A stretch of DNA of 64,000 nucleotides from Micromonospora sp. NBRC 110009 (GTDB lineage Bacteria > Actinomycetota > Actinomycetes > Mycobacteriales > Micromonosporaceae), in assembly GCF_030518795.1 (NCBI RefSeq), contig NZ_CP130427.1, positions 930,001 through 994,000 on the forward strand, given 5' to 3'. The position numbers and the translations under genes were made by a program. The notes below the pieces were generated by a model. That model was not told the DNA's origin and made no database searches. It saw only the letters and a program-made list of their open reading frames with translations. Shown in pieces: positions 61,332 to 64,000 of the stretch; the first letter of the stretch is position 1; every line of letters starts with the position of its first letter.

Positions 61332-62870
61332 ATGTCAGGCCAATCGGCGACCAGAGACCCTGCGCAGCTCGACGAGGCAGCGCCGCAGCCGGTGCCGGCG
61401 CCGCTTGCGGGGAGCGACGAGCCCCTGCTCGCGGTGGTGCCGGCCGTCCAACTGTCGGGCGAGCCCGCGGCCGCGGTGCCGGCCCGACCCGGTCTCGACA
61501 CGACCGCGGTGCTGCCGTACGCCAGCTCCCGGGCCTCGAAGCGGACCCGCGGGCTGCGGGCCTGGATGCTGACGGTTCCGGTCGACGTCGCGGCGCTGCT
61601 CGCGCCGCTGCTGCTGACCCAGAACTACTGGCGCGGGACCCTGGCCAACGCCACCCTCGCGGTGGCCGTCTTCGCCACCGGCGGGCTCTACCGGGCCCGT
61701 CGTCACCTCAGCATCCTGGACGAGCTGCCGAGCCTCGGCGGGCGGCTGCTGGCCTGCGGCGCGGTGGTGGCCATCATCGCGGCCTACCGCCACGAGTCGG
61801 TGCCGTACGTCAGCGGGTTCATGCACGGCGTTGCGATCTCCGCGGCGCTGGTGATCATCGGCCGGGGGTGCACCCGGAAGTTCATCGTCTTCGCGCGCCG
61901 GCACCGCTGGCTGGAGCACAACGCCATCGTCGTCGGCGGCGGCCCGATCGGCGCCGAGCTGGCCCGCCTGCTCCGCCGCTACCCCCAGTACGGGCTGCGG
62001 TTCGTCGGCTGCGTCGACGTGGCGTCCCGGCAGGAGCCCGGCGGGCTGCCACTGATCGGCACCATCGACGACCTGGAGCAGCTCGTCCGGCTGCTGAACT
62101 GCGACGTCCTGGTCATCGCCGACCCCGACTGTCCCGAGTCGACGCTGATGGAGTTCCTCCTCCGTCCGGTCAGCTCGCGCTGCGACCTCTGGGCGGTCCC
62201 CCGGCTCTGGGGCTCCCGCTCCCACGGCGGCTACCCCGACCACGTCGGGGCGATTCCGATCGTGCAGATCGGCGACACCACGCTGACCGGGCCGCGGTGG
62301 GCCATCAAGCGCGCCTCCGACGTCGTTCTCGCCACCCTGGCGCTCCTCCTGTTGAGCCCAGTGCTGCTGCTCTGCGTGATCGCGACGTTCCTCGACGGCG
62401 GCCGCGGCGTCTTCTTTCACCAGGAGCGGATCGGCCGGTACGGCAAGCCGTTCCAGGTGATCAAGTTCCGGTCGATGCGCCCGGTGGACGAGCACGAGTC
62501 GCAGACCAACTGGTCCATCGCGCACGACCGGCGGGTCGGGCCGATCGGCCGGTTCATGCGCCGTACGTCGCTGGACGAACTGCCGCAGCTCTGGAACATC
62601 CTGCGCGGGGAGATGAGCGTGGTCGGTCCCCGGCCGGAGCGGCCGTACTTCGTGGAGAAGTTCTCCGCCGAGTACCCGAACTACGCCATGCGTCACCGGG
62701 TGCCGGTCGGCCTGACCGGGCTGGCGCAGGTCAGTGGCCTGCGGGGCGACACGCCCATCTCCGATCGGGCCCGGTTCGACAACTACTACGTCGAGAACTG
62801 GTCGCTCTGGCTGGACATCAAGGTCGTGCTGCGTACGGTCGCGGAGGTGTTCCGCGGCGGCGGTCGTTGA
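61332..62870 (+). CDS. Exopolysaccharide polyprenyl-phosphate sugar-1-phosphate transferase (512 aa)
   Basis: A long N-terminal tail, about four membrane helices (75-165), a Rossmann CoA-binding-like part (IVVGGGPIGAELARLLRRYP, about 195), another helix, then a bacterial sugar transferase domain (about 320-512: KRASDVVLATLALLLLSP, FFHQERIGRYGKPFQVIKFR, DELPQLWNILRGEMSVVGPR). It starts exopolysaccharide repeat-unit synthesis on undecaprenyl phosphate (WbaP/CpsE-like). ATG with GGAGG 6 bases upstream. Confidence 0.94.
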   Translation: MSGQSATRDPAQLDEAAPQPVPAPLAGSDEPLLAVVPAVQLSGEPAAAVPARPGLDTTAVLPYASSRASKRTRGLRAWMLTVPVDVAALLAPLLLTQNYWRGTLANATLAVAVFATGGLYRARRHLSILDELPSLGGRLLACGAVVAIIAAYRHESVPYVSGFMHGVAISAALVIIGRGCTRKFIVFARRHRWLEHNAIVVGGGPIGAELARLLRRYPQYGLRFVGCVDVASRQEPGGLPLIGTIDDLEQLVRLLNCDVLVIADPDCPESTLMEFLLRPVSSRCDLWAVPRLWGSRSHGGYPDHVGAIPIVQIGDTTLTGPRWAIKRASDVVLATLALLLLSPVLLLCVIATFLDGGRGVFFHQERIGRYGKPFQVIKFRSMRPVDEHESQTNWSIAHDRRVGPIGRFMRRTSLDELPQLWNILRGEMSVVGPRPERPYFVEKFSAEYPNYAMRHRVPVGLTGLAQVSGLRGDTPISDRARFDNYYVENWSLWLDIKVVLRTVAEVFRGGGR

Positions 62871-62927
62871 CCGGACCAGGCGTGGGACGAGCGAGGACGA
62901 CAGGTCGGGCCGCCAGCCACGGTTCGC

Positions 62928-63908
62928 CTATCCGCTGACCGTGCTCGTCCTCGCCATCACGTCGTCGATCGCCGCCGACCAGTGCGCGGCGAAGCGCTCA
63001 AGACTGTTCTCCGCCCTTACGTACGCGGTGGCGGCGGCGACCGCCGCCTGCCGGGTGGGCAGCAGCGTCAATGCCCGGGTGAACTCGTCCAGGTCACCCG
63101 CCGGGGCGGTCAGATCGAGGTAGCCGGGCACCTCGTCGACGAGCGTGCGGACGTAGCCCACCCGCGTCGTGACGACCGCCGTCCCGGTGGCCATCGCCTC
63201 CAGGATGGCCAGCGAACACGCCTCGTAGTCGCTGGGCGCGAGCACGCAGTCCGCTGCCTGGATCCAGGTCCGCAACTCGGTCGGGGTGAGAACACCGAGG
63301 CTGGTCGCACCGGCGACCGAGCCCGAGCCGGCGGTCAACAACCGGTAGCCGGCGCGGGACGCCGCGGCCGCCGCGATGTCCGGCCGTTTGCGCGCCTCCG
63401 CACGGCCGATGAACAGGGCCAGCCGTTCGTCCGCGGAGACCTGCAACTGTTTGCGGGCGACGTCTCGGTCGCCGATCGCGAACGTTCCGGTGTCGATCCC
63501 GTTCGGGATGACCCGATGGACCCGGAGCCGGTACCAGTGCTCCACCTCCGCGGCCGTGGGCGCCGAGACCGCCACCCGGTAGGCGTGGGCACCCGCCCAG
63601 ATCTCCTTCGCCGCGCCCTTGACCAGGAACTGCGTCTTCCAGGGCAGGGAGTAGTCGTTGGTGCGGGACCCCAACCGGACGTGGTCCACCCAGCAGCCGT
63701 GGTAGACGTGGATCCGGGGCGCGGTGGTGCGGCGGCTGACCATGCCGTTCGTGATCGCCAGGTCGTGGGTGACCTTGTCGAGGTCGGCGACGCCGACCAC
63801 GCTGGACACACCGCCGAGCCGTCCGATCACCTCGGCGAGCGTGTGACAGAACCGCTCGACCCCGCCCGAGTTGTTGGCCGGGTTCGGACTGACGATGGCG
63901 ACCCTCAT
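62928..63908 (-). CDS. Glycosyltransferase family 4 (326 aa)
   Basis: A GT-B enzyme with an SPNPANNSGGVERFCHTLAE donor-side start and the GT4 core (VIPNGIDTGTFAIG, LFIGRAEARKRPDI, APSDYEACSLAILEAMATG with the EX7E pair). The start MRVAIVS overlaps the stop of the upstream gene by 4 bases (ATGA). Probably adds a sugar in the exopolysaccharide cluster that runs beyond the window edge. Confidence 0.92.
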   Translation of the reverse strand: MRVAIVSPNPANNSGGVERFCHTLAEVIGRLGGVSSVVGVADLDKVTHDLAITNGMVSRRTTAPRIHVYHGCWVDHVRLGSRTNDYSLPWKTQFLVKGAAKEIWAGAHAYRVAVSAPTAAEVEHWYRLRVHRVIPNGIDTGTFAIGDRDVARKQLQVSADERLALFIGRAEARKRPDIAAAAASRAGYRLLTAGSGSVAGATSLGVLTPTELRTWIQAADCVLAPSDYEACSLAILEAMATGTAVVTTRVGYVRTLVDEVPGYLDLTAPAGDLDEFTRALTLLPTRQAAVAAATAYVRAENSLERFAAHWSAAIDDVMARTSTVSG

Positions 63909-64000
63909 CGCCGCGCCCACCGGGTGAGGCGCCGTCCGGCGGCGCGTACGAGCGGTTTCAATCGCCGAGCAACCAGCGACGCCTGCTCCTGCAGGGGTCG
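63905..64000 (-). CDS. C-terminal end of a gene (at least 31 residues)
   Basis: The minus strand reads an open frame from the window edge to TGA at 63907-63905, overlapping the GT4 start. The residues are RPLQEQASLVARRLKPLVRA then AGRRLTRWARR, a basic tail. Such tails are common in glycosyltransferase or flippase proteins; the identity cannot be seen. Confidence 0.55.
   Translation of the reverse strand, partial: RPLQEQASLVARRLKPLVRAAGRRLTRWARR

Noticed and set aside
1..64000. CRISPR array
   Set aside because: No regularly spaced 25-40 base direct repeats are seen anywhere in the window.

Overview
This window comes from a high-GC actinobacterium and most resembles Micromonospora or a close relative in the Micromonosporaceae. 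The reasons are the extreme third-position GC, frequent GTG/TTG starts, many 4-base ATGA/GTGA overlaps, and the gene content: caspase/EACC1 and EccC-type genes, DUF6232 pairs, LCP proteins and CopC-CopD. Most identifications rest on protein motifs read by eye; no database was searched.

Left part (1-14 kb): the first 14 codons of a probable cobalamin-independent methionine synthase, mnmA and a cysteine desulfurase (tRNA thiolation), etfBA (electron transfer flavoprotein), two GNAT enzymes, two DUF202 membrane proteins, an Asp-nucleophile alpha/beta hydrolase, a decayed AfsR/LuxR-type regulator, a DrrAB-like exporter, a ThDP enzyme and an enoyl-CoA hydratase. Then (14-31 kb) come a split pair of DUF6232 paralogues, rhodanese, a GlxA/AraC regulator, ribokinase, three ABC-transporter genes, a ROK repressor divergent from a NagZ-like GH3 enzyme with a visible operator, a SpoIIE phosphatase/STAS pair, a TetR-controlled membrane/DCC operon with two palindromic operators, and a two-component system.

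Centre (31-39.4 kb): the most unusual locus. A leaderless, probably self-regulated Clp-N/HTH gene precedes two short ESX-like helical proteins. These converge on a 1444-residue protein in which a caspase-like protease is fused to four EccC/FtsK-type ATPase modules. Just upstream of it in the same operon is a small EACC1-like protein. No EccB/D/E or mycosin is present, so this looks like a conflict or programmed-death system built from type VII secretion parts. A truncated XRE-type regulator fragment and an intact flavoprotein gene follow.

Right part (39.5-64 kb): two identical tRNA-Lys(CTT) genes bracket an AcylT3-SGNH acyltransferase. Then come two tandem L,D-transpeptidase lipoproteins, tRNA-His, orn, a GT87 mannosyltransferase, a copper gene pair (CopC-CopD fusion and YcnI) divergent from a sigma/MauE/DsbA operon, and a CbiMNQO-type Ni/Co importer with a putative Nur box. 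After a peroxiredoxin comes an HNH gene broken by two frameshifts next to tRNA-Leu(TAG). The window ends at the edge of an exopolysaccharide region: LCP ligase, polyprenyl-phosphate sugar transferase, GT4 glycosyltransferase and the tail of one more gene. Repeats include a decayed long palindrome at 221-333, a REP-like hairpin at 54243-54311 and many clear terminator hairpins.
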